Positions 35,025 through 44,893 are shown, numbered from the stretch's first letter. The stretch is 64,000 nucleotides of DNA from Pseudomonas gozinkensis (GCF_014863585.1 NZ_CP062253.1:6004001-6068000), one strand, 5' to 3'. Numbers and translations: made by a program. Notes: generated by a model not told the origin, from the sequence alone.

Positions 35025-36401
35025 TCAGCACTCCACCGCGCTGACCGCCAACCCGCCCCGCGATGTCTCTTTATATTTGTCATGCATGTCGGCGCCGGTA
35101 TCGCGCATGGTGCGGATCACCCGGTCCAGCGAAATAAAGTGCTGACCGTCACCACGCAAGGCCATCTGCGCCGCGTTGATCGCCTTCACCGCCGCAATCG
35201 CGTTGCGCTCGATGCACGGCACTTGCACCAGGCCACCCACCGGATCGCAGGTCAGACCGAGGTTGTGTTCCAGGCCGATTTCCGCCGCGTTGCACAACTG
35301 CTCGGGACTCGCGCCGAGGATTTCAGCCAGCCCTGCGGCCGCCATCGCACAAGCCGAACCGACTTCACCCTGACACCCGACTTCAGCGCCGGAGATCGAA
35401 GCGTTCTTCTTGCACAGAATCCCCACCGCCGCCGCCCCCAGGAAGTAGTCGACCACGTTGGCGTCGGTCACCGCCTCGCTGAATTTCATGAAGTAGTGCA
35501 GCACCGCCGGAATGATCCCCGCCGCGCCGTTGGTGGGCGCCGTGACCATGCGCCCGCCGGCCGCGTTTTCCTCGTTCACCGCGAGGGCGAACAGGTTGAC
35601 CCACTCCATCGCGCTGAGGGTCGAGCCAATCACATTGGGCTTGTTCAATTCCTGAAGACTGCGGTGCAACTTCGCCGCGCGGCGGCGCACGTTGAGGCCG
35701 CCGGGCAGGATGCCTTCGTGCTTGAGGCCCTGCTCGACGCAATCCTGCATCGCCCGCCAGAGTTTCAACAGGCCGGCGCGGATTTCCTCTTCGCTGCGCC
35801 AGACCTTCTCGTTGGCCATCATCAATTCGGCCACGCGCAGGTTGTGGGTCTTGCACAGTTCCAGCAGCTCCACCGCGCTGGAAAAATCGTAAGGCAACTC
35901 GGTGCGGTCCAGGTCCACCACGCCGCTGGAGGCCTGCGCCTCGTCCACCACAAAACCGCCGCCCACCGAATAGTAGGTGTCGCGATGCAGCTCGCCGTGA
36001 TCGCCTTCGGCAACCAGGGTCATGGCGTTGGGATGGAACGGCAGGTTCTCGTCGATCAGGTGCATGTCGCGGCCCCATATAAAGGGCACCGACAAACGAC
36101 CGTCGAGCAACAGCGTGTGGGTTTCACGCAGGGCCTGGATCCGCGGTCCGATCTGCGACGGATCGATCGCGTCTGGCCACTCGCCCATCAGGCCCATGAT
36201 CACCGCGTTGTCGCTGCCGTGACCGACACCAGTGGCCGACAGCGAACCGAACAGCTGCACTTCGATGCGACGCACCTGCTCCAGCAGGTGTTTGTCGCGC
36301 AATGACTCGACAAAAAGCGCGGCGGCGCGCATGGGCCCGACGGTGTGGGAACTGGAGGGGCCAATGCCGATTTTGAACAGGTCGAAAACGCTGATAGCCA
36401 T
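35025..36401 (-). CDS. sdaB: L-serine ammonia-lyase (single-chain, Fe-S)
   Basis: The 458-residue type-2 L-serine dehydratase deaminates serine to pyruvate and ammonia, the exit of the betaine-glycine-serine route. The N-terminal beta domain begins [21 protein letters not shown]. The alpha domain carries the [4Fe-4S] cysteines in [16 protein letters not shown] and GLTCDPVGG, plus the C-terminal Cys (AVEC), which in the family can act as the fourth ligand. Equivalent of PA5379, a GbdR-regulon gene. AGGAGCTC precedes the start. Divergent from cbcX across 434 bp. Confidence 0.95.
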   Translation of the reverse strand: MAISVFDLFKIGIGPSSSHTVGPMRAAALFVESLRDKHLLEQVRRIEVQLFGSLSATGVGHGSDNAVIMGLMGEWPDAIDPSQIGPRIQALRETHTLLLDGRLSVPFIWGRDMHLIDENLPFHPNAMTLVAEGDHGELHRDTYYSVGGGFVVDEAQASSGVVDLDRTELPYDFSSAVELLELCKTHNLRVAELMMANEKVWRSEEEIRAGLLKLWRAMQDCVEQGLKHEGILPGGLNVRRRAAKLHRSLQELNKPNVIGSTLSAMEWVNLFALAVNEENAAGGRMVTAPTNGAAGIIPAVLHYFMKFSEAVTDANVVDYFLGAAAVGILCKKNASISGAEVGCQGEVGSACAMAAAGLAEILGASPEQLCNAAEIGLEHNLGLTCDPVGGLVQVPCIERNAIAAVKAINAAQMALRGDGQHFISLDRVIRTMRDTGADMHDKYKETSRGGLAVSAVEC

Positions 36402-36640
36402 TGCTGCAGAGCTCCTGAGAGTGCCGGTCCGGGGCGTGAAGCGCCCGCTGGCGGAGCTGCTACGCTCAAGCTGCGATCCGCCGGAATGCCCGCATCATCG
36501 GGCTTTTCCCGGGTCGCTCGGCGTCTGACACCGACGCACTCATGCCCACTAACGCCGTGCCGGTTTCAGCCCGTGTTTTCGCCGTTTTTATGCGGTTCAG
36601 ATGGCCAGACAGGGCAGAAAAAAGCTGTAAACGACGTCAC
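36402..36640. promoter_or_regulatory. Structured sdaB leader / upstream region
   Basis: Non-coding. Inverted repeats GGGCG/CGCCC (about 36432-36446) and GGCGGA/TCCGCC (about 36454-36484), and a GCCCG-CATCAT-CGGGC hairpin followed by TTTT (36488-36507). Read leftward these would lie in the 5' leader of sdaB; read rightward the last one resembles a short terminator. Role unknown. Confidence 0.35.
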
Positions 36641-36645
36641 TGACA

Positions 36646-36687
36646 CTGGATGCGACCATCCCTGTACTGGATACGACGCACCCTGTA
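36646..36687 (+). promoter_or_regulatory. Perfect-period 21-bp tandem direct repeat, candidate GbdR site for cbcXWV
   Basis: Two adjacent 21-bp units (36646-36666 and 36667-36687) share CTGGATnCGAC...CCCTGTA, i.e. GGATGCGAC and GGATACGAC cores two helical turns apart. This is the layout expected for a dimeric AraC-family activator. The site ends ~149 bp before cbcX, and its core resembles the pair upstream of gbcA. Confidence 0.55.
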
Positions 36688-36835
36688 GGCGTCAGATTTT
36701 CACTGGTACATGATCGTATCGACTCGATTGCAAGGCGCTGCGGTAGAGCTGTCTCCAGAACGCCATCCAACCGCAACCCATAAGTGCGGTGGTCCAATCG
36801 GAACACTGCCAAAAAAAACACCAAGGAGTCCATTC

Positions 36836-37783
36836 ATGAAAGGTTCCCCGTCGTTGTTGTTGGCCGCCATGCTGAGTCTGCCGTTACTGGCTCAAGCCGC
36901 AGAACCGGCGCAGTGCAGTACCGTTAACTTCTCCGATGTCGGCTGGACCGACATCACCGCAACAACCGCCACCACCTCCGTCGTGCTCAACGCCCTCGGT
37001 TACAAGACCAAGACCACCATGATTTCCGTACCCGTGACCTACAAGTCGCTGGCCGACGGCAAGAACATGGACGTGTTCCTCGGCAACTGGATGCCGACCA
37101 TGGAAAACGACATCAAGGCCTACCGCGACGCCGGCACCGTGGAAACCGTGCGCACCAACCTCAAGGGTGCCAAGTACACCCTCGCGGTTCCCCAGGCCTT
37201 GTATGACAAGGGCCTGCACGACTTCGCCGACATCGCCAAATTCAAGAAGGAACTCGACGGCAAGATCTACGGGATCGAGCCGGGCAACGACGGCAACCGC
37301 CTGATCCAGAGCATGATCGACAAGGACGCCTTCGGCCTCAAGACCGCCGGCTTCAAGGTCGTCGAGTCCAGCGAAGCAGGCATGCTGTCGCAGGTTGACC
37401 GCGCGCAGAAACGCGACACCGCCGTGGTGTTCCTCGGCTGGGCGCCGCATCCGATGAACAAGCGCTTCAAGATTCAGTACCTGACCGGTGGTGACGATTT
37501 CTTCGGCCCGGATTTCGGCGCCGCCACCGTGGCGACCAACACCCGCAAGGGCTACGCCGAGGAATGCAGCAACGTTGGCCAACTGCTGAAAAACCTGGAG
37601 TTCACCGTCGACATGGAAAGCGAACTGATGGGCAACATCCTGGACGACAAGATGAAGCCTGACGCGGCCGCCAAGGCCTGGCTGAAAAAGAATCCACAGG
37701 TGCTCGATACCTGGCTCGCTGGCGTGACCACCATTGACGGTAAACCTGGCCTGGAGGCCGTGAAAGCCAAGATTGCCCAGTAA
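36836..37783 (+). CDS. cbcX: Choline-binding periplasmic protein of the Cbc ABC transporter
   Basis: 315 residues with signal peptide (MKGSPSLLLAAMLSLPLLAQA, cleavage before AEP) and the OpuAC/ProX fold. Ligand-cage aromatics are likely in VGWTDI, LGNWMP, IYGIEPGNDGNR and FLGWAPHPMN. CbcX is the choline-preferring binding protein feeding CbcWV; it is paralogous to CaiX in this window. AAGGAGT lies 7 bp upstream of the ATG at 36836. First gene of cbcXWV. Confidence 0.94.
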   Translation: MKGSPSLLLAAMLSLPLLAQAAEPAQCSTVNFSDVGWTDITATTATTSVVLNALGYKTKTTMISVPVTYKSLADGKNMDVFLGNWMPTMENDIKAYRDAGTVETVRTNLKGAKYTLAVPQALYDKGLHDFADIAKFKKELDGKIYGIEPGNDGNRLIQSMIDKDAFGLKTAGFKVVESSEAGMLSQVDRAQKRDTAVVFLGWAPHPMNKRFKIQYLTGGDDFFGPDFGAATVATNTRKGYAEECSNVGQLLKNLEFTVDMESELMGNILDDKMKPDAAAKAWLKKNPQVLDTWLAGVTTIDGKPGLEAVKAKIAQ

Positions 37784-37850
37784 TCGCTTATGCCGGGCGG
37801 GCTAGTCCCGTCCGGGCTGTTTATTTCCTTGCATGCGGACGTTCACTACC

Positions 37851-38696
37851 ATGCTGATTGATCAGAAAATCCCTTTAGGCCAGTACATCGCGGGCTTCGT
37901 TGAATGGTTGACGCAACACGGCGCCAACACCTTCGACGCAATCGCCGTGACACTGGAAACGATGATCCACGGCGTGACGTTTGCGCTGACCTGGTTCAAC
38001 CCGCTGGTGCTGATCGGCCTCATCGCCCTGCTGGCCCACTTCATTCAACGCAAATGGGGCCTGACCGCGTTCGTGGTCGCCTCCTTCCTGCTGATCCTCA
38101 ACCTGGGGTACTGGCAGGAAACCATGGAAACCCTCGCCCAGGTCATGTTCGCGACTCTGGTCTGCGTGGTCATCGGCGTGCCGCTGGGCATCGTCGCCGC
38201 GCACAAACCGATGTTCTACACTTTGATGAGGCCGGTACTCGATCTGATGCAGACCGTACCGACCTTCGTTTACCTCATTCCTACCCTGACCCTCTTCGGG
38301 CTGGGTGTGGTGCCGGGCCTGATCTCGACGGTGGTGTTCGCCATCGCCGCGCCGATCCGCCTGACCTACCTGGGCATCCGCGATGTCCCGCAAGAACTGA
38401 TGGACGCCGGCAAGGCCTTCGGCTGCTCGCGTCGCCAACTGCTTTCACGGATCGAACTGCCTCACGCCATGCCGAGCATCGCGGCCGGCATCACCCAGTG
38501 CATCATGCTGTCGCTGTCGATGGTGGTGATCGCGGCACTGGTGGGCGCCGACGGACTCGGCAAACCGGTGGTCAACGCACTGAACACTGCTGATATCGCC
38601 CTGGGCTTCGAAGCGGGCCTGGCGATCGTACTGCTGGCGATCATGCTCGACCGTATCTGCAAACAACCCGACGCCAAAGCAGGGGGTGACGCATGA
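37851..38696 (+). CDS. cbcW: Quaternary-amine ABC transporter permease
   Basis: The 281-residue ProW-type permease has about six membrane segments and the EAA loop (DVPQELMDAGKAFGCSRRQLLSRIELPHAMP, near residues 180-210). It forms the channel shared by CbcX (choline), CaiX (carnitine) and probably a betaine-binding protein. The start MLIDQKIPLGQYIAG at 37851 fits homologues from memory; an in-frame ATG at 37833 is also possible, and neither has a good Shine-Dalgarno. The stop overlaps the cbcV start (ATGA). Confidence 0.93.
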   Translation: MLIDQKIPLGQYIAGFVEWLTQHGANTFDAIAVTLETMIHGVTFALTWFNPLVLIGLIALLAHFIQRKWGLTAFVVASFLLILNLGYWQETMETLAQVMFATLVCVVIGVPLGIVAAHKPMFYTLMRPVLDLMQTVPTFVYLIPTLTLFGLGVVPGLISTVVFAIAAPIRLTYLGIRDVPQELMDAGKAFGCSRRQLLSRIELPHAMPSIAAGITQCIMLSLSMVVIAALVGADGLGKPVVNALNTADIALGFEAGLAIVLLAIMLDRICKQPDAKAGGDA

Positions 38697-39871
38697 GCAT
38701 AATTCGCTTCGATAACGTTGACGTGATCTTCACCAGGGATCCGCGCGAAGCACTGAAACTTCTCGATCAAGGCCTGACCCGCAGCGAGATCCTGAAAAAG
38801 ACCGGGCAGATCGTTGGCGTTGAAAAGGCCAGCCTGGACATCAACAAAGGCGAGATCTGTGTGCTGATGGGCCTGTCCGGCTCCGGCAAGTCGAGCCTGC
38901 TGCGCTGCATCAACGGCCTCAACACCGTGAGCCGCGGCAAGCTGTTCGTCGAACACGAAGGCAAGCAGATCGACATCGCGTCCTGCACCCCGGCCGAGCT
39001 GAAAATGATGCGCACCAAACGCATCGCCATGGTGTTCCAGAAGTTCGCCCTGATGCCTTGGCTCACGGTGCGCGAGAACATCAGTTTCGGTCTGGAAATG
39101 CAGGGTCGTCCGGAGAAGGAACGGCGCAAGCTGGTCGACGACAAACTCGAACTGGTGGGCCTGACCCAATGGCGCAACAAGAAGCCCGACGAGCTGTCCG
39201 GCGGCATGCAGCAGCGTGTCGGCCTGGCTCGCGCGCTGGCGATGGACGCCGACATTCTACTGATGGACGAACCGTTCTCGGCCCTCGACCCGCTGATCCG
39301 TCAGGGCCTGCAGGATGAACTGCTGGAACTGCAACGCAAGCTGAGCAAGACCATCGTGTTCGTCAGCCACGACCTCGATGAGGCGCTGAAACTCGGCAGC
39401 CGCATCGCGATCATGAAAGACGGCCGGATCATCCAGTACAGCGTGCCGGAAGAGATCGTGCTCAACCCGGCGGACGATTACGTGCGCACCTTCGTCGCCC
39501 ACACCAACCCGCTGAACGTACTCTGCGGGCGCAGCCTGATGCGCACCCTCGACAACTGCAAACGCATCAACGGTTCGGTGTGCCTGGATCCGGGCGGCGA
39601 TTCGTGGCTGGACCTGGCCGAAGGCAACACCATCAAGGGTGCACGGCAGAACGGTTCGGTGCTGAATCTGCAGAACTGGGCACCGGGGCAAGCCGTGGAA
39701 GGGCTGGAGCGCAAGCCGACGCTGGTGGACTCGAACATCGGCATGCGCGACGCGTTGCAGATCCGTTACCAGACCGGCAACAAACTGGTGCTGCACGACA
39801 ACAATCATGTGGTGGGGATTCTCGGGGACAGCGAGCTGTATCACGCGCTGCTCGGGAAGAACCTGGGATAA
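38693..39871 (+). CDS. cbcV: Quaternary-amine ABC transporter ATPase
   Basis: 392 residues. Walker A is GLSGSGKSS (about 60-68), the Q-loop is in MVFQKFALMPWLTV, the ABC signature is LSGGMQQR, Walker B is ILLMDEPFSALDP and the switch His is in VSHDLDEAL. The ~110-residue C-terminal domain (LMRTLDNCKRINGS... LVLHDNNHVVGILGD) looks like a degenerate CBS-type regulatory region as in ProV/OpuAA. Overlaps cbcW by four bases, so the two are co-translated. Confidence 0.95.
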   Translation: MSIIRFDNVDVIFTRDPREALKLLDQGLTRSEILKKTGQIVGVEKASLDINKGEICVLMGLSGSGKSSLLRCINGLNTVSRGKLFVEHEGKQIDIASCTPAELKMMRTKRIAMVFQKFALMPWLTVRENISFGLEMQGRPEKERRKLVDDKLELVGLTQWRNKKPDELSGGMQQRVGLARALAMDADILLMDEPFSALDPLIRQGLQDELLELQRKLSKTIVFVSHDLDEALKLGSRIAIMKDGRIIQYSVPEEIVLNPADDYVRTFVAHTNPLNVLCGRSLMRTLDNCKRINGSVCLDPGGDSWLDLAEGNTIKGARQNGSVLNLQNWAPGQAVEGLERKPTLVDSNIGMRDALQIRYQTGNKLVLHDNNHVVGILGDSELYHALLGKNLG

Positions 39872-39884
39872 AGAGAGCAGACAC

Positions 39885-39910
39885 AAAAACGCCGCGAGAG
39901 GATCGCGGCG
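39885..39910 (-). terminator. GC hairpin with leftward U tract
   Basis: CGCCGCGA-GAGGA-TCGCGGCG (39890-39910) with AAAAA on its left: an intrinsic terminator for leftward transcripts, i.e. a backup for betT, 14 bp after the cbcV stop. Confidence 0.6.
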
Positions 39911-39911
39911 T

Positions 39912-40039
39912 GATCGTTCCCACGCTCTGCGTGGGAATGCAGCCCGGGACGCTCCGCGTCCCAAATCAAAAGCCGAACGCGGAGCGTCCGTTGAGGCATT
40001 CCCACGCAGACGGTTCGACGCCTCGACATGGGAACGATC
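39912..40039. repeat. Degenerate remote copy of the RAYT-linked REP, with a central insert in one hairpin
   Basis: 128 bp. Left hairpin GATCGTTCCCACGC...GCGTGGGAATGC is intact. The right hairpin (39996-40039) has 18 bp, CGGTTCGACGCCTCGACA (40011-40028), in place of the ordinary three central bases. The inner segment is also shortened relative to the 135-bp copies at 3.6-4.8 kb. Confidence 0.85.
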
Positions 40040-40044
40040 AGGCA

Positions 40045-40073
40045 CAAAAAAGGGGCTCAACTTGAGCCCCTTT
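40045..40073. terminator. Bidirectional terminator between cbcV and betT
   Basis: GGGGCTCAA-C-TTGAGCCCC (40052-40070) flanked by an A run on the left (40046-40051) and TTT on the right, so it can stop both the rightward cbc and leftward bet transcripts. Confidence 0.8.
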
Positions 40074-40112
40074 GTATTCCCGCACAACGTGCAGGAAAGA
40101 TCACTTCACAAC

Positions 40113-42110
40113 TCAGCTATAGACACGGCCAAGGAGCTGCCGATGGCTTTCAAACTGATCGAGCACATCGCGCGTGATCTGATCCTGTGTGAAGCCCATC
40201 AGGTCGTAGTCCTGGCTGCCGTTGTGCAGGTACACCTCAGCGCGGTAGAAACGCTGGCGCGCTTCATCGGACTGGACCGACTCGCTCGGGGTCGCCAGAT
40301 AGCCGTCCAGGCTCACTTCGTAGACAAAAGGGTTGCCCTCTTCCATCTCGACCCGCACGCCCATGCAGCGCTTGGATTTGCCCAGCAGCGTCTGTACTTC
40401 CAGACCCTGAGCACGCATTTGCGCAGCGGCATCTTCCAGCGCCGGGCTGACGTGTTTGTCCATGAAGCGCTGAACCACCGACTGGCTCGGTTGCAGATCC
40501 AGCTGGGTCAGGCGCTCGCTGAAACCACGACGACCGCGTTCAGCCAGTTGCGCCTGCTCCTGTTCGATCTGCATGTCCTGGCGCATCGCCTTGTGCAGGC
40601 CGAACATGAAGCACACCAGCACCACCGAGAACGGCAGACCGGCCAGCACCACCATGGTCTGCATGGCTTCGAAGTTACCGGCGAACAGCAGGCCGATGGT
40701 CACCAGGGTGATCACGACCGACCAGAAAATCCGCAGCCAGTGCGGGGCATCTTCGTCGACATTGCCGCCCTTGCAGGACAGGTTCGCCATCATCACCGCG
40801 CCGGAGTCGGCCGGGGTCAGGAACAGCACGAAACCAACGAAGATCGACACACCGATGACGACTTTCGACGCCGGGTAGTGTTCCAGCAACTGATAGATCG
40901 CCATCGACGGCTGTTCCAGCGCCGTCTTGCCGAGTTCCACCGCGCCCTGGTTCATCACCAGATCCAGCGCCGAGTTACCGAAGATCGACAGCCACGCCAG
41001 GGTGAAACCCAGCGGAATCAGCAGTACGCCAGCCACCAGTTCACGCACGGTACGACCACGGGAAATACGCGCGATGAACATGCCGACGAATGGGGCCCAG
41101 GAAATCCACCACGCCCAGTAGAACAGGGTCCACAGGCCCAGCCAGCGGTCGGACTTCTCGCTGTCGCCTTCATAGACGTACAGGTCGAAAGTCTTCAGCA
41201 CCACGCCGTTGAGGTAGTCGCCGATGTTCTGCACGAAGCCGTTGAGCAGGTGCAGGGTCGGGCCGAACAGCAGGACGAAAATCAGCAGACCGCTGAACAG
41301 AATGATGTTGAGGTTGGACAGACGACGGATGCCGTTTTCCACGCCGGACACGGCAGCGATGGTCGCCACGGTGCTCATCACGATGATCACGATCAGCAGG
41401 TTGGTGTTGCTGTGTTCCATGCCGAACAGGTTTTCCAGGCCCGAGGACACTTGCAGCGAGCCGATCCCCAGGTTGGTCACCAGACCCAGCAGGGTCACGA
41501 ACATGCCGAAACCGTCCACCGCATGACCGGCAGCGCCCTTGACCCAACGCTCGCCCACCAGCGGATACAGCGCCGAACGCAGTGCCAGCGGCTGGTTATG
41601 ACGGTATGCGAAATAGGCCACGGCCAGACCGACCAGCGCGTAGATCGCCCAGCCGTGCAGGCCCCAGTGCAGGAAGGTCAGTTGAACAGCCTGACGTGCC
41701 GCCATGTTGGTAGCGGATGCACCTTCCGGTGGGTTGAAGTAATGATCCAGCGGTTCGGATGCGCCGAAGTACAGCAGCGAAATACCGATACCCGACGAGA
41801 ACAGCATCCCCGCCCAGGCGCCGTAGCTGAAATCCGGGGTGTCGTCCTTGCTACCCAGTTTGAGTTTGCCGTAGGAGGAAAACGCCAGGCCCACCACGAA
41901 AACCAGGTAAGCGGCGATCACCACCATGTAGTACCAGCCGAAGCTGCGGGACAACCAGGCCTGAGCCACTCCCAGCATTCTGCCGGCCTCTTGCGGGGCG
42001 ATGATCAGAATGGCGGTCAACAACAGAATCAGCGCGGTAGAGGTGTAGAACACCCAACCGTTGACCGTCACCTTCTCGGGCGGGGTCTTTATAAGCGAGG
42101 CAGAACTCAT
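40113..42110 (-). CDS. betT: Choline transporter of the BCCT family
   Basis: The 665-residue secondary transporter has 12 membrane segments and the BCCT motif region (SSGIGISLLYFGASEPLDHY; YWAWWISWAPFVGMFIARISRGRTVRE). The ~160-residue hydrophilic C-terminus (from ~residue 510) is typical of osmo-regulated BetT proteins. It imports choline with protons. The start at 42110 (MSSASLIKTPPEK) has GGAG ~10 bp upstream. Divergent from betI, so the bet genes lie on both sides of one control region. Confidence 0.93.
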   Translation of the reverse strand: MSSASLIKTPPEKVTVNGWVFYTSTALILLLTAILIIAPQEAGRMLGVAQAWLSRSFGWYYMVVIAAYLVFVVGLAFSSYGKLKLGSKDDTPDFSYGAWAGMLFSSGIGISLLYFGASEPLDHYFNPPEGASATNMAARQAVQLTFLHWGLHGWAIYALVGLAVAYFAYRHNQPLALRSALYPLVGERWVKGAAGHAVDGFGMFVTLLGLVTNLGIGSLQVSSGLENLFGMEHSNTNLLIVIIVMSTVATIAAVSGVENGIRRLSNLNIILFSGLLIFVLLFGPTLHLLNGFVQNIGDYLNGVVLKTFDLYVYEGDSEKSDRWLGLWTLFYWAWWISWAPFVGMFIARISRGRTVRELVAGVLLIPLGFTLAWLSIFGNSALDLVMNQGAVELGKTALEQPSMAIYQLLEHYPASKVVIGVSIFVGFVLFLTPADSGAVMMANLSCKGGNVDEDAPHWLRIFWSVVITLVTIGLLFAGNFEAMQTMVVLAGLPFSVVLVCFMFGLHKAMRQDMQIEQEQAQLAERGRRGFSERLTQLDLQPSQSVVQRFMDKHVSPALEDAAAQMRAQGLEVQTLLGKSKRCMGVRVEMEEGNPFVYEVSLDGYLATPSESVQSDEARQRFYRAEVYLHNGSQDYDLMGFTQDQITRDVLDQFESHRQLLGRVYS

Positions 42111-42446
42111 GGCACAAATGCTCCAGGCAGTGCGAGAGAAGAACACAAGGCAACACGGAACCCGACCAATCGGTTAGTTGGCAGCCGACCGGCGGGTGAT
42201 ATAAAGACACCCCGAAAAAAGCCCGAACCTGCAGAGATGGCACCGCGAATCGCCGTCGTGGCCGAGGCATGGACGTTCATCCGAAACCTGGCCTTGAGCG
42301 TCTTGCCCATTCAACACGTCCATCGAACGTCGAACCGCGCCTTGCCCCGCGCAGGTTTCGAGCATTTTCGGATGTCGGTTTTATCGCCACTTACACGTAG
42401 GAAAAATCTGTAGGCAGCGACGATTTGTCGCAGATCTTATTCTTTG
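42111..42446. promoter_or_regulatory. betT-betI divergent control region
   Basis: Non-coding. It has an imperfect inverted repeat near 42164-42192 (CCAATCGGTTAGTTGG) on the betT side and a GCGAC-GATTT-GTCGC hairpin near 42418-42432. The BetI palindrome lies at its right end. Confidence 0.4.
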
Positions 42447-42466
42447 TTGATTGAACGTTCAATCAA
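42447..42466. promoter_or_regulatory. BetI operator (perfect 20-bp palindrome)
   Basis: TTGATTGAACGTTCAATCAA is perfectly self-complementary. It overlaps the -35 box of the betI promoter, as expected for autorepression by this TetR-family protein. Confidence 0.8.
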
Positions 42467-42479
42467 AACAAAATAGACT
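42451..42479 (+). promoter_or_regulatory. Predicted sigma-70 promoter of betIBA
   Basis: TTGAAC (42451-42456), 17-bp spacer, TAGACT (42474-42479). The -35 lies inside the BetI palindrome. Transcription would start near 42486. Confidence 0.55.
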
Positions 42480-42536
42480 GGCCCTCAATCCGATAGGCGT
42501 CATTCGCCCGTCGGAAGGCCTAAGGAGATGTGCAAG

Positions 42537-43130
42537 ATGCCCAAGGTCGGTATGCAACCCATCCGCCGCCAACAACTGATCGAAGCCACTTTGCAGGCGG
42601 TTGATCAGGTCGGAATGGGGGACGCCAGCATTGCGCTGATCGCCCGTTTGGCCGGTGTCTCGAATGGCATCATCAGTCACTATTTTCAGGACAAGAATGG
42701 CCTGATCGCCGCCACGATGCGGTATCTGATGACCGCCCTCAGCGAGAGCGTCACCGCGCGCCGTCAGGCGCTGGCAGACAGCAGCCCCCGGGCGCATCTG
42801 CAGGTGATCATCGAAGGCAACTTCGACGCCAGCCAGGTCAATGGCCCGGCAATGAAAACCTGGCTGGCCTTCTGGGCCACCAGCATGCACCAGCCGTCTT
42901 TGCACAGGTTGCAGCGGATCAACGATCACCGTCTGTATTCCAACCTGTGCTGCGAGTTCCGCCGTGTGTTGCCGCTCGAAGATGCGCGCAGCGCCGCCCG
43001 TGGACTGGCAGCTCTGATTGACGGTTTGTGGTTGCGCGGCGCGCTGTCGGGAGACGCTTTCGACACCGCGCAGGCGCAACAGATCGCTTACGAATACATG
43101 GATTTCCAATTGGCCAAGCAGGTGAGCTAG
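42537..43130 (+). CDS. betI: TetR-family choline-responsive repressor
   Basis: 197 residues, start [26 protein letters not shown]. The N-terminal HTH is [35 protein letters not shown] (about residues 31-65), followed by a helical ligand domain. BetI represses the bet genes in the absence of choline. The start at 42537 was chosen because AAGGAG lies 9 bp before it; the ATG at 42528 abuts that site. Followed by betB and betA in the same direction. Confidence 0.95.
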   Translation: MPKVGMQPIRRQQLIEATLQAVDQVGMGDASIALIARLAGVSNGIISHYFQDKNGLIAATMRYLMTALSESVTARRQALADSSPRAHLQVIIEGNFDASQVNGPAMKTWLAFWATSMHQPSLHRLQRINDHRLYSNLCCEFRRVLPLEDARSAARGLAALIDGLWLRGALSGDAFDTAQAQQIAYEYMDFQLAKQVS

Positions 43131-43238
43131 AGCACAGAAAAAACGCTCGGCCCCTGAACTGTCACCGACCAGCGATGCCACAGCTACATGGCTCACCCGG
43201 TGACCAACGCCAACCACTAATGCACTTGCGAGGACACT

Positions 43239-44711
43239 ATGGCCCGTTTCGAACTGCAAAAACTCTACATCGATGGCGCGTACTCCGACGCCGGCAGCGA
43301 TGCCACCTTCGAAGCCATCAACCCGGCTAACGGTGAAGTCCTCGCACACGTGCAACGTGCGACCAAGGAAGACGTCGAGCGCGCTGTGGTCAGCGCCGAA
43401 AAGGGCCAGAAAATCTGGGCCGCGATGACCGCCATGGAGCGTTCGCGCATCCTGCGTCGCGCCGTCGACATCCTGCGCGAGCGCAACGATGAACTGGCGG
43501 CCCTGGAAACCCTGGACACCGGTAAAGCCTTCTCCGAAACCAAGTACGTCGACATCGTCACCGGCGCCGACGTGCTGGAATACTACGCAGGCCTGGTACC
43601 CGCCATCGAAGGCGAGCAGATCCCGCTGCGTGACACCGCATTCGTCTACACCCGTCGCGAGCCGCTGGGCGTTGTCGCCGGTATCGGCGCGTGGAACTAC
43701 CCGATCCAGATCGCCCTGTGGAAATCCGCTCCAGCCCTGGCGGCCGGTAATGCGATGATCTTCAAGCCAAGCGAAGTCACTTCGCTGACCACCCTGAAAC
43801 TGGCCGAGATCTACACCGAAGCCGGCGTTCCGAATGGCGTGTTCAACGTCCTGACCGGCAGCGGCCGTGAAGTCGGCACCTGGCTGACCGAGCACCCGCG
43901 CATCGAGAAAATCTCCTTCACCGGCGGCACCGACACCGGCAAGAAGGTCATGGCCAGCGCTTCGGCTTCGTCGCTCAAAGACGTGACCATGGAACTGGGC
44001 GGCAAGTCCCCGCTGATCATCTGCGACGACGCCGACCTGGATCGCGCCGCCGACACCGCCATGATGGCCAACTTCTACAGCTCCGGTCAGGTCTGCACCA
44101 ACGGCACTCGCGTGTTCGTGCCGAGCCACCTGAAAGCCGCTTTCGAAGCCAAGATCGTCGAGCGCGTTGCGCGCATCCGCGTTGGCAACCCGGAAGACGA
44201 AAACACCAACTTCGGCCCGCTGGTCAGCTTCCCGCACATGGAAAGCGTGCTGGGCTACATCGCCAAAGGTAAAGAAGAAGGCGCCCGCGTTCTGTGCGGC
44301 GGCGAACGTCTGACCGACGGCGAATTCGCCAAGGGCGCGTTCGTGGCTCCGACCGTGTTCACCGACTGCACCGACGACATGACCATCGTCCGTGAAGAAA
44401 TCTTCGGCCCGGTGATGGCGATCCTGACCTACGAAACCGAAGAAGAAGTGATCCGCCGCGCCAACGACACCGACTTCGGCCTGGCCGCCGGTATCGTCAC
44501 CCGCGACCTGAACCGCGCCCATCGCGTGATTCATCAACTGGAAGCCGGTATCTGCTGGATCAACGCCTGGGGCGAGTCCGACGCAAAAATGCCGGTTGGC
44601 GGTTACAAGCAGTCGGGCGTCGGCCGTGAGAACGGCATCAGCTCGCTGAACAACTTCACTCGCATCAAATCGGTACAGGTCGAGCTGGGCGATTACGTCT
44701 CGGTGTTCTAA
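43239..44711 (+). CDS. betB: Betaine aldehyde dehydrogenase
   Basis: The 490-residue NAD(P)+-dependent aldehyde dehydrogenase has general base E252 (MELGGKSP), nucleophile C286 ([10 protein letters not shown]), and an N-terminal [12 protein letters not shown] start as in the P. aeruginosa enzyme, where the catalytic Cys is also 286 (from memory). It oxidises betaine aldehyde to glycine betaine. GAGGACACT precedes the ATG. It lies between betI and betA. Confidence 0.97.
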   Translation: MARFELQKLYIDGAYSDAGSDATFEAINPANGEVLAHVQRATKEDVERAVVSAEKGQKIWAAMTAMERSRILRRAVDILRERNDELAALETLDTGKAFSETKYVDIVTGADVLEYYAGLVPAIEGEQIPLRDTAFVYTRREPLGVVAGIGAWNYPIQIALWKSAPALAAGNAMIFKPSEVTSLTTLKLAEIYTEAGVPNGVFNVLTGSGREVGTWLTEHPRIEKISFTGGTDTGKKVMASASASSLKDVTMELGGKSPLIICDDADLDRAADTAMMANFYSSGQVCTNGTRVFVPSHLKAAFEAKIVERVARIRVGNPEDENTNFGPLVSFPHMESVLGYIAKGKEEGARVLCGGERLTDGEFAKGAFVAPTVFTDCTDDMTIVREEIFGPVMAILTYETEEEVIRRANDTDFGLAAGIVTRDLNRAHRVIHQLEAGICWINAWGESDAKMPVGGYKQSGVGRENGISSLNNFTRIKSVQVELGDYVSVF

Positions 44712-44743
44712 GACCCGCGTCTTGTAGTGCCTGCGAGGGCCTC

Positions 44744-44834
44744 TTCGCGGGCAAGCCCGCTCCCACAGGTTTGTGTGTCGCCCATCAAATCTGTGGCAAC
44801 TCCCGATCTTTGTGGGAGCTGGCTTGCCAGCGAT
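44744..44834. repeat. REP inverted pair between betB and betA
   Basis: 44744-44767 (GCGGGC subtype) and 44811-44834 (GCTGGC subtype), again within an operon. Confidence 0.9.
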
Positions 44835-44893
44835 TCGAGTGCACAGCACTCGCCGAGGCCCCGACCTGACCACATCTAAAGAGGGTGCATTCA

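Noticed and set aside
39807..42413. 868-codon + strand frame opposite betT
   Set aside because: Runs through REPs and terminators into antisense betT; betT has a clear 12-TM BCCT product.
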